Assembly (NCBI GenBank): GCA_020426845.1
Contig: JAGQPF010000289.1
Location: 1 to 33,193, forward strand
Direction: 5' to 3'
DNA length: 33,193 nt
DNA from: Planctomycetales bacterium
Lineage (GTDB): Bacteria > Planctomycetota > Planctomycetia > Pirellulales > Pirellulaceae
Shown here piece after piece: positions 24,969 through 32,355 of this stretch. Position 1 is the first letter of the stretch; every line of letters starts with the position of its first letter. Position numbers and translations under genes: made by a program. The notes under the pieces were generated by a model that saw nothing but the letters and a program-made list of their open reading frames with translations, was not told the DNA's origin and made no database searches.

Positions 24969-25970
24969 CTAGGTCATCGCGGTGGTGACAGCCGCCAACA
25001 ATCGTGGGCGAATCTCTTCCAGTGGCCCCTCCAGGAAAGCGCCCGCAGCGGCTTTGTGGCCGCCACCGCCGAACTCCCGCGCGACCTCGGAGCAGTTCAT
25101 TTTACAACGGCTACGAAAGCTGATTTTGAACCCGCCGGTCGGCTGCTCGACCATAATCACGGCCGCCTGCGTGCCCGCCACGGTCAGCGTCATATTGACC
25201 ACGTCCTCCGTGTCGCTTGGCAGGGCGCCGGTCGCTTCGAAGTCTTCCTTGAGCACATAGGTGTGAACCAGCGCGCCGTCGAGCTCCGCTTGCGTGCGGG
25301 AGAGGATCAGCCCGCGCAGCCGCAGCCGACCGAGCGTATCTTGTTCATAAAGCTGAGCGTAGATCTCGGCGGGCGAGGCGCCGGCCTCGATCATTTCGGC
25401 GGCAGCACGATAGGCCACGGGGCCTGCGGACGGAAAGCGGAACCAGCCGGTGTCGGTAGCCAGCGCGGCAAACAACGGACTGCAGATCTCCGGCGTCAGC
25501 TCGACGCCCAGCTGCTTGGCCGCCTGCAGCACCAACCGTCCCGTCGCTTCGGCATTGGTGTTCTTGTACGGCGTGGCGCCGAGGTCGTCCTCGCCCACGT
25601 GGTGATCGAGAATGACTTTCGTCACCTCCGCCGCGGCGCCTCGCAACACGTCGCCCATCGGCCCGAGCTGGGCCCACGCGCTGGTGTCCAACACCATGAT
25701 CACTTCGCGGTCGGACAACTCGGCGGGCGTCACGTCCTCGTGCAGGGCCTCGATCATGCCTTGCGGGTCGATGAATTGCAGGTTGGGCGGCGTCGCTTGG
25801 CCGTTGACAATCCGCACCGATTTGCCGAGCGCTTGCAGCACTCCGGCCATGCCAAGCTCGCTGCCCAGCGCATCGCAGTCGGGGCGAATGTGGCTGGTGA
25901 GCAGGAAGCGGTCGTGGTTGTGAATCAGCTCGCAGAACGACGGCCAATCAATCGGATCTTGGTAAGTCAT
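24969..25970 (-). CDS. DHH-family phosphoesterase, NrnA-like
   Basis: 333 aa from the ATG at 25970 (MTYQDPIDW); a longer frame to 26054 overlaps the end of ribF and is less likely. The DHH domain has the metal motifs LLTSHIRPDCDALGSELG at about 25, VLDTSAW and ILDHHVGEDDLG. The DHHA1 domain ends with the substrate-binding REFGGGGHKAAAGAF. NrnA-type enzymes trim short oligoribonucleotides and dephosphorylate 3'-phosphoadenosine 5'-phosphate; cyclic-dinucleotide hydrolysis is an alternative for related proteins. It is cytoplasmic and lies 77 bp after ribF. The gene is near-certain as DHH/DHHA1, but the substrate is inferred. Confidence 0.92.
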   Translation of the reverse strand: MTYQDPIDWPSFCELIHNHDRFLLTSHIRPDCDALGSELGMAGVLQALGKSVRIVNGQATPPNLQFIDPQGMIEALHEDVTPAELSDREVIMVLDTSAWAQLGPMGDVLRGAAAEVTKVILDHHVGEDDLGATPYKNTNAEATGRLVLQAAKQLGVELTPEICSPLFAALATDTGWFRFPSAGPVAYRAAAEMIEAGASPAEIYAQLYEQDTLGRLRLRGLILSRTQAELDGALVHTYVLKEDFEATGALPSDTEDVVNMTLTVAGTQAAVIMVEQPTGGFKISFRSRCKMNCSEVAREFGGGGHKAAAGAFLEGPLEEIRPRLLAAVTTAMT

Positions 25971-26047
25971 GGGTCTCAACCGTCTCCTGAAATGCAAAAC
26001 TGCCGCTGTCCACGGCGTCGGGTGGGGCCGGACCGCGCGTCTCCGGC

Positions 26048-26995
26048 TCAACAAGCTGCAATGTCGCGGGCGAGGAGGACATCCTCCCGCAACTGCGACT
26101 GTAACTCGTCAACACTGCCAAAGGCCCGAATTGTCCGCAGGCGGCGAAGGAAGTCAACCTCAAGCGTTTGGCCGTACAAATCCTGAGCAAAGCCGATCAA
26201 GTGGCACTCGACCTTCGTGGCGTGCTCGCCGAACGTCGGATTCGGCCCGATATTCACGGCCACGGGCCACCGGCGCCCCGCCACTTCCGCGCGAGCCGCA
26301 TAGACTCCATGAGCCGGCACCAGCGTGTCGATATCGTGGAGGTTCGCGGTGGGAAATCCGATGGTGGCGCCACGTCCCGCCCCATGTGCGACGATGCCGC
26401 GCAGCCGGTAGGGCCGTCCCAGCCAGCCTGCGGCAGCTGCCACATCCCCGGCATCGAGCGCCGCGCGAATGCTGCTGCTGGAAATGAAATCGGGCAGACC
26501 ACCACCCTCGCCAGTCGCTTGTTGGCGAACCGGCTCCACGATGTCAAGCCGCACTTCGGCGGCCTCACAGAGTTGGCCAAGTCGCTGGATATCGCCTTCA
26601 CGGCCCCTGCCAAAATGGAAGTTGGGGCCCTCGACCATCGCCTTCGCCCGCATCGTCGACACGATCACGCGAGCAAAGAAGTCTGCGGCCCCCAGCGCAA
26701 GCCACTCGAGCGTCACGGGACAGGCAAGTACGACGTCCACGCCAAGCTCGCCCAGCAACTCCGCCTTTCGCTCCAGCCAGGTCAGCGGCGGCGGCGCCTG
26801 CCGGGGCCGCAGCAGCCGCGCCGGATGGGGCTCGAACGTAAACACGACACTGGGGCCGTCCACCGAGTGCGCCGCCGCCAACAGCCGCTGGATCAGCTGC
26901 CGATGCCCCACATGGACTCCGTCGAAATTCCCGATCGAGATCGCGCCTCCCCACAGCGAGTCGGGAAAATCAGCCAAATCGCGGAGGAGCTTCAC
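26048..26995 (-). CDS. ribF: Bifunctional riboflavin kinase / FAD synthetase
   Basis: 315 aa. The GTG at 26995 (VKLLRDLADFPDSLWGG) gives the normal family length; the TTG at 27085 adds an unsupported extension. The N-terminal adenylyltransferase domain has SIGNFDGVHVGHRQLI and VVFTFEPHPARLL. The C-terminal flavokinase domain has GRGATIGFPTANL, the GVYAARAEV segment, VNIGPNPTFG and EVDFLRRLRTIRAF. It converts riboflavin to FMN and FAD in the cytoplasm. I see no FMN riboswitch upstream. It begins 122 bp after the phosphatase gene and precedes the DHH gene. Confidence 0.95.
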   Translation of the reverse strand: MKLLRDLADFPDSLWGGAISIGNFDGVHVGHRQLIQRLLAAAHSVDGPSVVFTFEPHPARLLRPRQAPPPLTWLERKAELLGELGVDVVLACPVTLEWLALGAADFFARVIVSTMRAKAMVEGPNFHFGRGREGDIQRLGQLCEAAEVRLDIVEPVRQQATGEGGGLPDFISSSSIRAALDAGDVAAAAGWLGRPYRLRGIVAHGAGRGATIGFPTANLHDIDTLVPAHGVYAARAEVAGRRWPVAVNIGPNPTFGEHATKVECHLIGFAQDLYGQTLEVDFLRRLRTIRAFGSVDELQSQLREDVLLARDIAAC

Positions 26996-27037
26996 AGCGT
27001 CTTTCTTAGGATCGAGGGAAAAACAACTTCCCGAATT

Positions 27038-27090
27038 GCGGATTGGCACTTGGACGTTTTCAGGTGCGATTGGTCTGAAAGCCAATCCGC
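27038..27090. repeat. Inverted repeat between phosphatase and ribF genes
   Basis: GCGGATTGGC (27038-27047) and GCCAATCCGC (27081-27090) are exact 10-bp inverted arms 33 bp apart. With no T-tract, a terminator is not supported; an operator or RNA processing hairpin is possible. Confidence 0.4.
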
Positions 27091-27117
27091 CGGGGGAATT
27101 TGTTTTTTCCGTCTTTC

Positions 27118-27777
27118 TTAATCGGATACCAGCGACGGATCGAGATGATCGAGGTTGTTGAACGCGAGCACTCGCGCGCCGCTCGACTCACAATGTAGCC
27201 GCGTGACGCCGGTGTTGCATAGCGACACGTGCTGCCAGTCCCGCCACGCGTCTCCCAACAACTCGGCGAGCAGCATCGCCTTGAAGTCGGCATGGATGAC
27301 GCAGGCGACTCGCTCGGCCGCTGCGAAGGATGTGCTCAGCCGGCGGGCCTGGCCGCGCGCGCGATCGCGAGCCTGCTCGTCGGTCTCCCACGGGCGACTC
27401 GACCACCAGCCGGTGTCGGGAATCTCGCCCGAGATGCGGAAGCCGGGAAAGTGGCTCGCAATTTCGCGAGCATTCATCCCCGGTCGTCCGACCATCCGGC
27501 CCGGCTCATGTCCCGCATAGCAGCCTCCGCTTTCATGGAGCTCTGTCCACACAACGGGCGTGGGCGCCTGACCTGCCGAGTAAATCGCATGGGTGGTCAT
27601 CAAGGCGCGGCGAAAGGCGCTGGTGATCAGATGATCGACCTGCCAGCCGCCGAATGCCGCCGCCAGCGCGGCCGCCTGGCGCTGGCCCAGGTCGGTAATG
27701 CCGGGGTCCTCCACGCGGCGGTGCTCGGGAAGCGCGTTGTTGGCTGACTGGGCGTGTCGAATCAGCAGCAACTCCAT
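27118..27777 (-). CDS. Histidine phosphatase family protein
   Basis: 219 aa. The ATG at 27777 is fixed by an AGGAGAG ribosome site eight bases upstream. The catalytic RHG-type motif is LLIRHAQSANN at residues 4-14 (Arg-His-Ala, the usual variant), with a later LTDLGQRQAAALAAAF-like segment (ITDLGQRQ here) and a C-terminal CVIHADFKAMLLAEL, in which the second catalytic His lies. These enzymes form a phosphohistidine; substrates range from phosphosugars to nucleotides. It is cytoplasmic. It heads the cofactor cluster, directly after the clpX terminator. The exact substrate cannot be deduced. Confidence 0.92.
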   Translation of the reverse strand: MELLLIRHAQSANNALPEHRRVEDPGITDLGQRQAAALAAAFGGWQVDHLITSAFRRALMTTHAIYSAGQAPTPVVWTELHESGGCYAGHEPGRMVGRPGMNAREIASHFPGFRISGEIPDTGWWSSRPWETDEQARDRARGQARRLSTSFAAAERVACVIHADFKAMLLAELLGDAWRDWQHVSLCNTGVTRLHCESSGARVLAFNNLDHLDPSLVSD

Positions 27778-27798
27778 TGATGTTCTCTCCTGACGCAG

Positions 27799-27829
27799 CA
27801 AAAAACGCCGAGGAACGAGTCCTCGGCGT
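27799..27829 (-). terminator. Intrinsic terminator downstream of clpX
   Basis: On the minus strand ACGCCGAGGA pairs with TCCTCGGCGT around a five-base loop and is followed by six T. It separates clpX from the phosphatase-led operon, whose ribosome site starts about 15 bp beyond. Confidence 0.92.
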
Positions 27830-27912
27830 CGAAGGTTGGATTGAAGTCCCCTGGCTGGTTGCCTGCCCCGACAAGCAAGGAGACCGCAGGGCTTCCTAGG
27901 CACTAGGCCAGG

Positions 27913-29196
27913 CTAGGCACTCTTGGTTTGCGGCATCATCATCACCGGCTCTTTGCCGGAGATCACCGCATCATTGATCTCGTACATCATGCCGTTGCCC
28001 TGTTCGGGCAGTTCGAACATGATGTCCATCATCACGCGTTCGATGATGGATCGCAGTCCGCGAGCGCCCGTGCCTCGCAGCAAGGCCTCGCGAGCGATGG
28101 CCTCGAGGGCGCCGTCGGTGAAGGAGACCTTGCTGTTCTCCATCTCGAACAGGCACTCGTATTGCTTGACGAGGGCGTTGCGCGGCTGAGTGAGCACTCG
28201 CACCAAGCCTTCCTCGTCCAGCGGCGTCAGCGCCGAGAGGACGGGGAGCCGGCCGACGAGCTCGGGGATCAAGCCGAATTCGAGCACATCGTCGGTGGTC
28301 ACGCAGGGGAGCAGATCGGCGAGCTCTTGCTCGTTCTTCTCCGAAGCGCCTTGGCCGAAGCCCATCGTCCGTTTGCCCATTCGCTTGCGGATGATGTCCT
28401 CGATGCCGACGAACGTGCCGCCGCAGATGAACAGAATGTTCGAGGTGTCCATCTGGATGTACTGCTGCTCGGGGTGCTTCCGCCCGCCTTGCGGCGGCAC
28501 GTTGGCAACGGTGCCCTCGAGCATCTTCAGCAACGCCTGCTGCACTCCCTCGCCCGAAACATCTCGCGTGATCGAGACGTTTTGCGAAGTCTTGCCGATC
28601 TTGTCGATCTCGTCGATGTAGAGCACCCCGCGCTGGGCCGCTTCGAGATCGAAGTCGGCGGCGTGAAGCAGCTTCAACAACAGGTTCTCGACGTCCTCGC
28701 CCACGTAGCCGGCCTCGGTGAGCGTCGTGGCGTCGCCGATGGCGAACGGCACGTTCAGCACACGAGCCAGCGTGCGGGCGAGCAGCGTCTTGCCCGAGCC
28801 GGTGGGCCCAATCAGCATGATGTTGGACTTTTCAATTTCCACATCCGAGCCTTCCCAGTGCATCGCCAGGCGCTTGTAGTGATTGTGGACCGCGACCGCC
28901 AGCACTCGCTTCGCGTCGCGTTGCCCAATCACGTAGCTGTCCAGCGACTCGACGATCTCGCGAGGCGTCGGGATGTCGTCGAACAGTTGTTTCGAGCTGC
29001 CGCGTCGGCGCTGCTCCTGTTCCAAGATCGACTGGCAAAGGTCGATGCACTCGCCACAGATGTAGACGTCACCGGGGCCCTCAACGAGGGGACCGACGTC
29101 ACGATAGCTCTTGCGGCAAAATGAACAGAATGCGTTTTTCTTCGTGGTGCTGCCGCCGCGACGACTTCCTCCACCCACGTCCTTCCCAGAGGGCAT
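27913..29196 (-). CDS. clpX: ATP-dependent Clp protease ATP-binding subunit ClpX
   Basis: 427 aa, ATG at 29196 with AAGGAG upstream. The N-terminal zinc-binding domain has Cys24/Cys27 and Cys47/Cys50. The AAA+ module has Walker A GPTGSGKT at about 130-137, the pore loop [10 protein letters not shown], Walker [10 protein letters not shown], an RKH loop (GGRKHPEQQ) and the sensor-2 segment [12 protein letters not shown]. The ClpP-docking tripeptide appears as MGF (RTMGFGQ). ClpX unfolds tagged proteins for ClpP. clpP is not directly upstream, unlike in many bacteria, so it must lie elsewhere. The gene forms its own unit, ending at the terminator at 27799-27829. Confidence 0.97.
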   Translation of the reverse strand: MPSGKDVGGGSRRGGSTTKKNAFCSFCRKSYRDVGPLVEGPGDVYICGECIDLCQSILEQEQRRRGSSKQLFDDIPTPREIVESLDSYVIGQRDAKRVLAVAVHNHYKRLAMHWEGSDVEIEKSNIMLIGPTGSGKTLLARTLARVLNVPFAIGDATTLTEAGYVGEDVENLLLKLLHAADFDLEAAQRGVLYIDEIDKIGKTSQNVSITRDVSGEGVQQALLKMLEGTVANVPPQGGRKHPEQQYIQMDTSNILFICGGTFVGIEDIIRKRMGKRTMGFGQGASEKNEQELADLLPCVTTDDVLEFGLIPELVGRLPVLSALTPLDEEGLVRVLTQPRNALVKQYECLFEMENSKVSFTDGALEAIAREALLRGTGARGLRSIIERVMMDIMFELPEQGNGMMYEINDAVISGKEPVMMMPQTKSA

Positions 29197-29526
29197 ATGT
29201 CACTCCTTTCGGATTCCCAAAACAGCCCGGCGTTGACGAGTCGTTCCCCCAACACGTCAAGCAAAGCTGTTCGCTTTCATCAAAAGGTGCTCGAGCTGTC
29301 CCGAGGGGACTTGGGCATCCATTTCCACTATGCCGAGCTTGGTTAGGTTGGCGCCGACGATCGAGGCTCCGGTGGGAGCGCCCGAACGCGTTGGCAAAAT
29401 GATTCTCAAACAAATAATTCGAATCGAATGAACGCCGCAACGTCTCTACTGGCCCGCACGTCATGACCAGCACAATGAGGAGGACCGCTCGACACGTTGT
29501 CGTCGCGGCTGGAATGCAAAACCGGC
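29197..29526. other. clpX upstream region
   Basis: 330 bp that should contain the clpX promoter. A minus-strand open frame crosses it but has no coding character. ATTCGAATCGAAT near 29408-29427 is a short palindromic stretch. No promoter can be assigned with confidence. Confidence 0.4.
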
Positions 29527-29820
29527 CTAATTCCCTTTGCCTGCATCCGTTGACTCAGTCAACTCCTCCACCAATTGGTCGCCTAGCACCGTCTTAAGTC
29601 TTCGGAATTCGAACTCGCTAATGTCACCCTGCTCACGCATTTCTCGGAAATTCGTGAGCATGTCGTTGGCGGTTGACCGGTCGTCACCGGACTGATCCCG
29701 AAACCTTTTCACAAGGTAGTAGGCCACAACAAGCAAGATGAGCAGAACCGTCATCCACGTGACGACTTGCGCTTGCGTTGAGTTGAGAAACTCCCGAAAA
29801 CGCGGATCAGTCCAAAACAA
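29527..29820 (-). CDS. Small single-helix membrane protein with SHOCT-like tail
   Basis: 97 aa if translation starts at TTG 29820 (LFWTDPRFREFL), which has GAGG ten bases upstream and lies downstream of a good -10 box. A TTG at 29877 would give 116 aa but sits upstream of the -10 box. One membrane helix lies at about residues 20-38 (VVTWMTVLLILLVVAYYLV), followed by a basic stop-transfer and a soluble tail. The tail segment LTNFREMREQGDISEFEFRR resembles short oligomerisation (SHOCT-type) motifs: L-x-x-L/F-x-x-x-G-x-I-S/T-x-x-E-F. Function unknown. Confidence 0.65.
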   Translation of the reverse strand: MFWTDPRFREFLNSTQAQVVTWMTVLLILLVVAYYLVKRFRDQSGDDRSTANDMLTNFREMREQGDISEFEFRRLKTVLGDQLVEELTESTDAGKGN

Positions 29821-29866
29821 GGCAGCACGACCTCGTAGGAGTGGCTGTGATCGAAATACACCGAAT

Positions 29867-29894
29867 ATTATGCACAATGCGTACTTCGAGTCCA
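29867..29894 (-). promoter_or_regulatory. Sigma70-like promoter for the small membrane protein
   Basis: On the minus strand TGGACT (29894-29889), a 16-base spacer and CATAAT (29872-29867) match the -35 and -10 consensus at 4/6 and 5/6 positions. A start near 29860 would leave a leader of about 40 bases before TTG 29820. Confidence 0.45.
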
Positions 29895-30095
29895 GAAAAT
29901 CAAATTCCTACAGTGCCAACAAACGGCCAGTTCAACAGGCTGTTAGCCGCAGCCCCCTCGGAAGGAGGCCGTGTCGGGTTGCCGCGTGGGGAGACCCTCA
30001 AGTGGTTGGTGTGGAGTCCACCGCAGCAACTCGGGGGTTGGCGAAAGGAAGCTCTTCCCAGCCCGCCTTGGCAGCCCTGGGAGCTACCGTGGTGA
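29877..30095 (+). CDS. Possible 72-aa Trp/Pro-rich microprotein
   Basis: The ATG at 29877 opens a 72-codon frame (MRTSSPENQIPTVPTNGQFN at the start). The C-terminal half is unusually rich in Trp and Pro, with LKWLVWSPPQQLGGWRKEAL followed by PPW, QPW and ELPW. Such a composition is unlikely by chance but the frame also crosses a dispersed-repeat-like CAACAGGCTGTTA, and no ribosome site is visible. TATTAT at 29866-29871 would suit a leaderless start. I do not recognise a family. It may equally be non-coding. Confidence 0.3.
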   Translation: MRTSSPENQIPTVPTNGQFNRLLAAAPSEGGRVGLPRGETLKWLVWSPPQQLGGWRKEALPSPPWQPWELPW

Positions 30096-30246
30096 GCCGT
30101 TAGAATCGCAACATCCTTGCGAGTCCGCCAGGGTTCGCTCGATCATTGACACACGTGGCCGTGTGCCCTGGCTTGAGAATTGACTCGCGGCCTTTGTACC
30201 CTCTCTACGCGTCCTTTCTCCCACCGGTTCACGCCTGGCGGTCTCC

Positions 30247-30891
30247 ATGTCAAAAAAGATTAAAGCTCTCCAGCAGGTGCTGGATTCGGGGATTGTGGCC
30301 GTGATTCGCGCCGATGACGGGCAACAACTGCTGCAGGTCGCCCGCGCCTTGCTGGCCGGCGGAGTGCGGGTGATGGAGGTCACCTTCACGGTCCCTCGCG
30401 CGGACAAGGTCATTGCGGAGGTCGCCGATGCCCTCGGCGACCAGATCCTGCTCGGCGCCGGGACCGTGCTGGATGCCGAGACTGCTCGAGCCGCGATTCT
30501 GGCCGGCGCCGAATTCATCGTCTCACCGATTGTCTCACCCGAGGTGATCCAGCTTTGCCAACGCTACGACAAAGCGGTCATGCCTGGCGCATTGACGCCC
30601 ACGGAAGTGGTGCAGGCATGGGAACTGGGGGCCGATATCGTGAAGGTGTTTCCCGCCGACGCCATGGGGCCGGGTTACCTCAAGGCACTGCATGGCCCCC
30701 TGCCCCAAGTGCTGCTGATGCCAACCGGAGGCGTTGGCTTGGACAATGCCGCAGCTTATCGGGCGGCCGGCGCCTGCGCCCTGGGTGTCGGCTCGACACT
30801 TGTGAGCAACCAAGAGGTGCGCGAACAGCAATTCGAGCGGATTGAAGCGAAGGCCCGAGCGTTCGCCGAATTGTGGGCCGCCGGCAAATAG
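30247..30891 (+). CDS. eda: Bifunctional 2-dehydro-3-deoxy-6-phosphogluconate / 4-hydroxy-2-oxoglutarate aldolase
   Basis: 214 aa, ATG at 30247. This cytoplasmic class I aldolase splits KDPG to pyruvate and glyceraldehyde 3-phosphate (Entner-Doudoroff pathway) and also acts on 4-hydroxy-2-oxoglutarate. The Schiff-base lysine is Lys133 in DIVKVFPADAMG and the acid-base residue Glu44 in VMEVTFTVPRA. GAGTVLDAETARAAILAGA and MPTGGVGLDNAAAYRAAG complete the barrel signature. No edd or sugar kinase gene is adjacent. A CACACG-TGGC-CGTGTG inverted repeat (30150-30165), nested in CAGGG...CCCTG, lies 80 bp upstream and might be an operator. Confidence 0.95.
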   Translation: MSKKIKALQQVLDSGIVAVIRADDGQQLLQVARALLAGGVRVMEVTFTVPRADKVIAEVADALGDQILLGAGTVLDAETARAAILAGAEFIVSPIVSPEVIQLCQRYDKAVMPGALTPTEVVQAWELGADIVKVFPADAMGPGYLKALHGPLPQVLLMPTGGVGLDNAAAYRAAGACALGVGSTLVSNQEVREQQFERIEAKARAFAELWAAGK

Positions 30892-30946
30892 AAGCCGTTG
30901 AAGCACACCCGATCCGGCAAACGACCACAACATTGTGGCGAGAAAC

Positions 30947-30987
30947 AAAAAAAGGGACGCGGCCAACCTTGCGGTCAACCACGTCCC
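30947..30987 (-). terminator. Strong intrinsic terminator, GCAA tetraloop
   Basis: On the minus strand GGGACGTGGTTGACC pairs over all 15 positions with GGTTGGCCGCGTCCC across a GCAA (GNRA) loop, followed by seven T. Four of the pairs are G-U, which would be A-C mismatches on the other strand, so it serves minus-strand transcription. It lies after the eda stop but is not oriented for eda. Confidence 0.85.
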
Positions 30988-31080
30988 ATCAGCGGGATCA
31001 CATCACTTATATAGGTGTAGTTCACTCGCTTGAGAGTCGGAATCCTGCTCCTATCTGCCCGAGCAAGTCCCCTCTCAAAT
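30947..31080 (-). ncRNA. Candidate structured small RNA
   Basis: The predicted RNA is about 134 nt, read on the minus strand. From 5': stem TTGAGAG/CTCTCAA (31079-31072 with 31036-31029) enclosing a second stem CTTGCTC/GAGCAGG, then a single-stranded stretch with CACCTATATAAGTG, then a TCCC-GCTGAT-GGGA hairpin that would compete with the terminator's first arm, then the terminator. Pairing includes G-U pairs valid only on the minus strand. No coding frame fits, and no known family (SRP, tmRNA, RNase P) is recognised; a 6S-like RNA cannot be excluded. It lies between convergent eda and the divergent ECH gene. Confidence 0.5.
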
Positions 31081-31086
31081 GGATTG

Positions 31087-31115
31087 AATGAAAGAGCGTT
31101 TCCATTCATTGGCAA
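31087..31115 (-). promoter_or_regulatory. Sigma70-like promoter of the candidate small RNA
   Basis: TTGCCA (31115-31110), a 17-base spacer and TTCATT (31092-31087). The -35 matches consensus at 5/6 and the -10 at 3/6. The expected start, about seven bases downstream, falls at the first base-paired element of the RNA. Confidence 0.45.
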
Positions 31116-31294
31116 ACGGAATGCCAAACAGTCGGCGTCGAGCGAAAAAAACGGAAACCTCGAAAATCAGCGGGTCTCAAACAGCCACCCATCGACCAGC
31201 ATCGATACCAAACGCTGCGGCGGCCCGATGTCCGTCTCAGTTTGAGCCTGCACTCTCGATTTGAGACAGCCGGCAATTCGAAAAAGGGGACAAG

Positions 31295-32071
31295 GTGACA
31301 ATCCGGATCAAGAAACATTCCCCCAGCGGGACCATCGTGCTGGACGCTCCCGAGCGTCGCAACGCGCTGACGCGAAACGATCTCGGGGAACTCACGCAGG
31401 CCCTGAGTGACTTTCATTTGGAGCGATCGGTCCGAGCGGTGATTTTGACCGGAGCCGGGTCGGCGTTCTGCTCGGGGTTCGACCTGCGCGAGATTCAGTC
31501 CGCACGCCTCGCTCCCAATGCGTTGGAGATCTGGCACCAAGACGTTTCCGCCGTCCGCAACTTGTTGTTGGCCATGCTGCGGTTCCCCAAGCCGATCATC
31601 GCGGCCGTCAATGGACCTGCGGCCGGAATCGGCTTGGCGTTGCTGCTGGCCAGCGACTTGGTGATCGGCAGCCCGCAGACGTCGGCCCATTTTGCCGAGT
31701 CGCGGCGCGGGCTGGTGGCCGGCCTGGTCGCACCACTGCTGGTTTTTCGCCTGGGCGCGGGCAAGGCCGCTCATTGGCTGCTACAAGGCGCCAACGTCCC
31801 GTCCGACGCGTGTCTGGCAGCCGGCCTGATCCACGAACAGGTTCCGCAAGATGCCCTTTGGGCTCGAGCTCATGAGTTGGCTGTGGCTTGTTCGGAAAGC
31901 GCTCCGGAGTCGCTACAGCTCACCAAGCAGTTGTTGAACGAAACGGTCGGCGAGCAACTCGGCACGGCACTGGCCGCCGGCGCAGCCGCCTCCGCCGCAG
32001 CCCGCACCACCGAGTCAGCGGAGGAAGGCGTCGACGCGTTCCTCGAAAAACGCGCGCCTCAATGGCCCTGA
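31295..32071 (+). CDS. Enoyl-CoA hydratase/isomerase family protein
   Basis: 258 aa, GTG at 31295 with AAGGGGA upstream. The crotonase fold is clear: RNALTRNDLGELTQAL, VILTGAGSAFCSGFDLREIQ (first oxyanion-hole strand) and IIAAVNGPAAGIGLALLLAS (second). By eye, the two glutamates used by classical hydratases do not appear at their usual places (FAESRRGLVAG and LGAGKAAHWLL), so an isomerase, hydrolase or other CoA-dependent reaction may be more likely. It is cytoplasmic. It overlaps the DUF1653 gene by ten bases. Confidence 0.9.
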   Translation: MTIRIKKHSPSGTIVLDAPERRNALTRNDLGELTQALSDFHLERSVRAVILTGAGSAFCSGFDLREIQSARLAPNALEIWHQDVSAVRNLLLAMLRFPKPIIAAVNGPAAGIGLALLLASDLVIGSPQTSAHFAESRRGLVAGLVAPLLVFRLGAGKAAHWLLQGANVPSDACLAAGLIHEQVPQDALWARAHELAVACSESAPESLQLTKQLLNETVGEQLGTALAAGAAASAAARTTESAEEGVDAFLEKRAPQWP

Positions 32072-32307
32072 CCGACGGAGAACTCGAGAGCATGCCGATC
32101 CAACCTGGCCGCTACCGCCACTACAAAGGCAACGAGTACCTCGTGCTCGGCGTGGCACGACACAGCGAAACCGAAGAGGAGCTGGTCGTCTATCGGCAAG
32201 ACTACGGCGATCATGGGCTTTGGGTGCGTCCACTCGCCATGTTTCTCGAGCAAGTCGAGTCCAACGGGCGCCAGCTGCCACGGTTTCAGCACATCGGCGA
32301 CGCATAG
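32062..32307 (+). CDS. DUF1653 domain protein
   Basis: 81 aa if started at the ATG 32062, which overlaps the preceding stop by ten bases and favours coupled translation; an ATG at 32092 gives 71 aa and is nearer the domain start. The signature is PGRYRHYKGNEYLVLGVARH, then the SETEEELVVYRQDYGDHGLW stretch and VRPLAMFLEQVESNG. DUF1653 is a widespread small domain of unknown function, sometimes found fused to other enzymes. Its coupling to an enoyl-CoA hydratase-like protein is the only functional hint here. Confidence 0.92.
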   Translation: MALTDGELESMPIQPGRYRHYKGNEYLVLGVARHSETEEELVVYRQDYGDHGLWVRPLAMFLEQVESNGRQLPRFQHIGDA

Positions 32308-32355
32308 CACAGCCCATAGCAGCGCAGTTCAACGGCCTCACCAAGGACCGCTTCG

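Noticed and set aside
24423..26186. Very long plus-strand open frame opposite larB and the DHH gene
   Set aside because: It lies antisense to two well-recognised enzymes, and its product is His/Arg/Gln-rich without domains, as expected for a GC-rich shadow frame.
26996..27117. Possible FMN riboswitch upstream of ribF
   Set aside because: The conserved RFN motifs are not visible; only a 10-bp inverted repeat is present.
27928..29124. Long plus-strand open frame opposite clpX
   Set aside because: It is antisense to a fully conserved ClpX and has no recognisable protein features.
29099..29473. Minus-strand open frame extending upstream of clpX
   Set aside because: Its composition is not coding-like and the clpX start at 29196 has its own strong ribosome site in another frame.
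29878..30246. Search for SRP, RNase P or tmRNA in the eda upstream region
   Set aside because: None of the conserved cores of these RNAs can be found; GGAAGGAGG-like bases are not in the right context.
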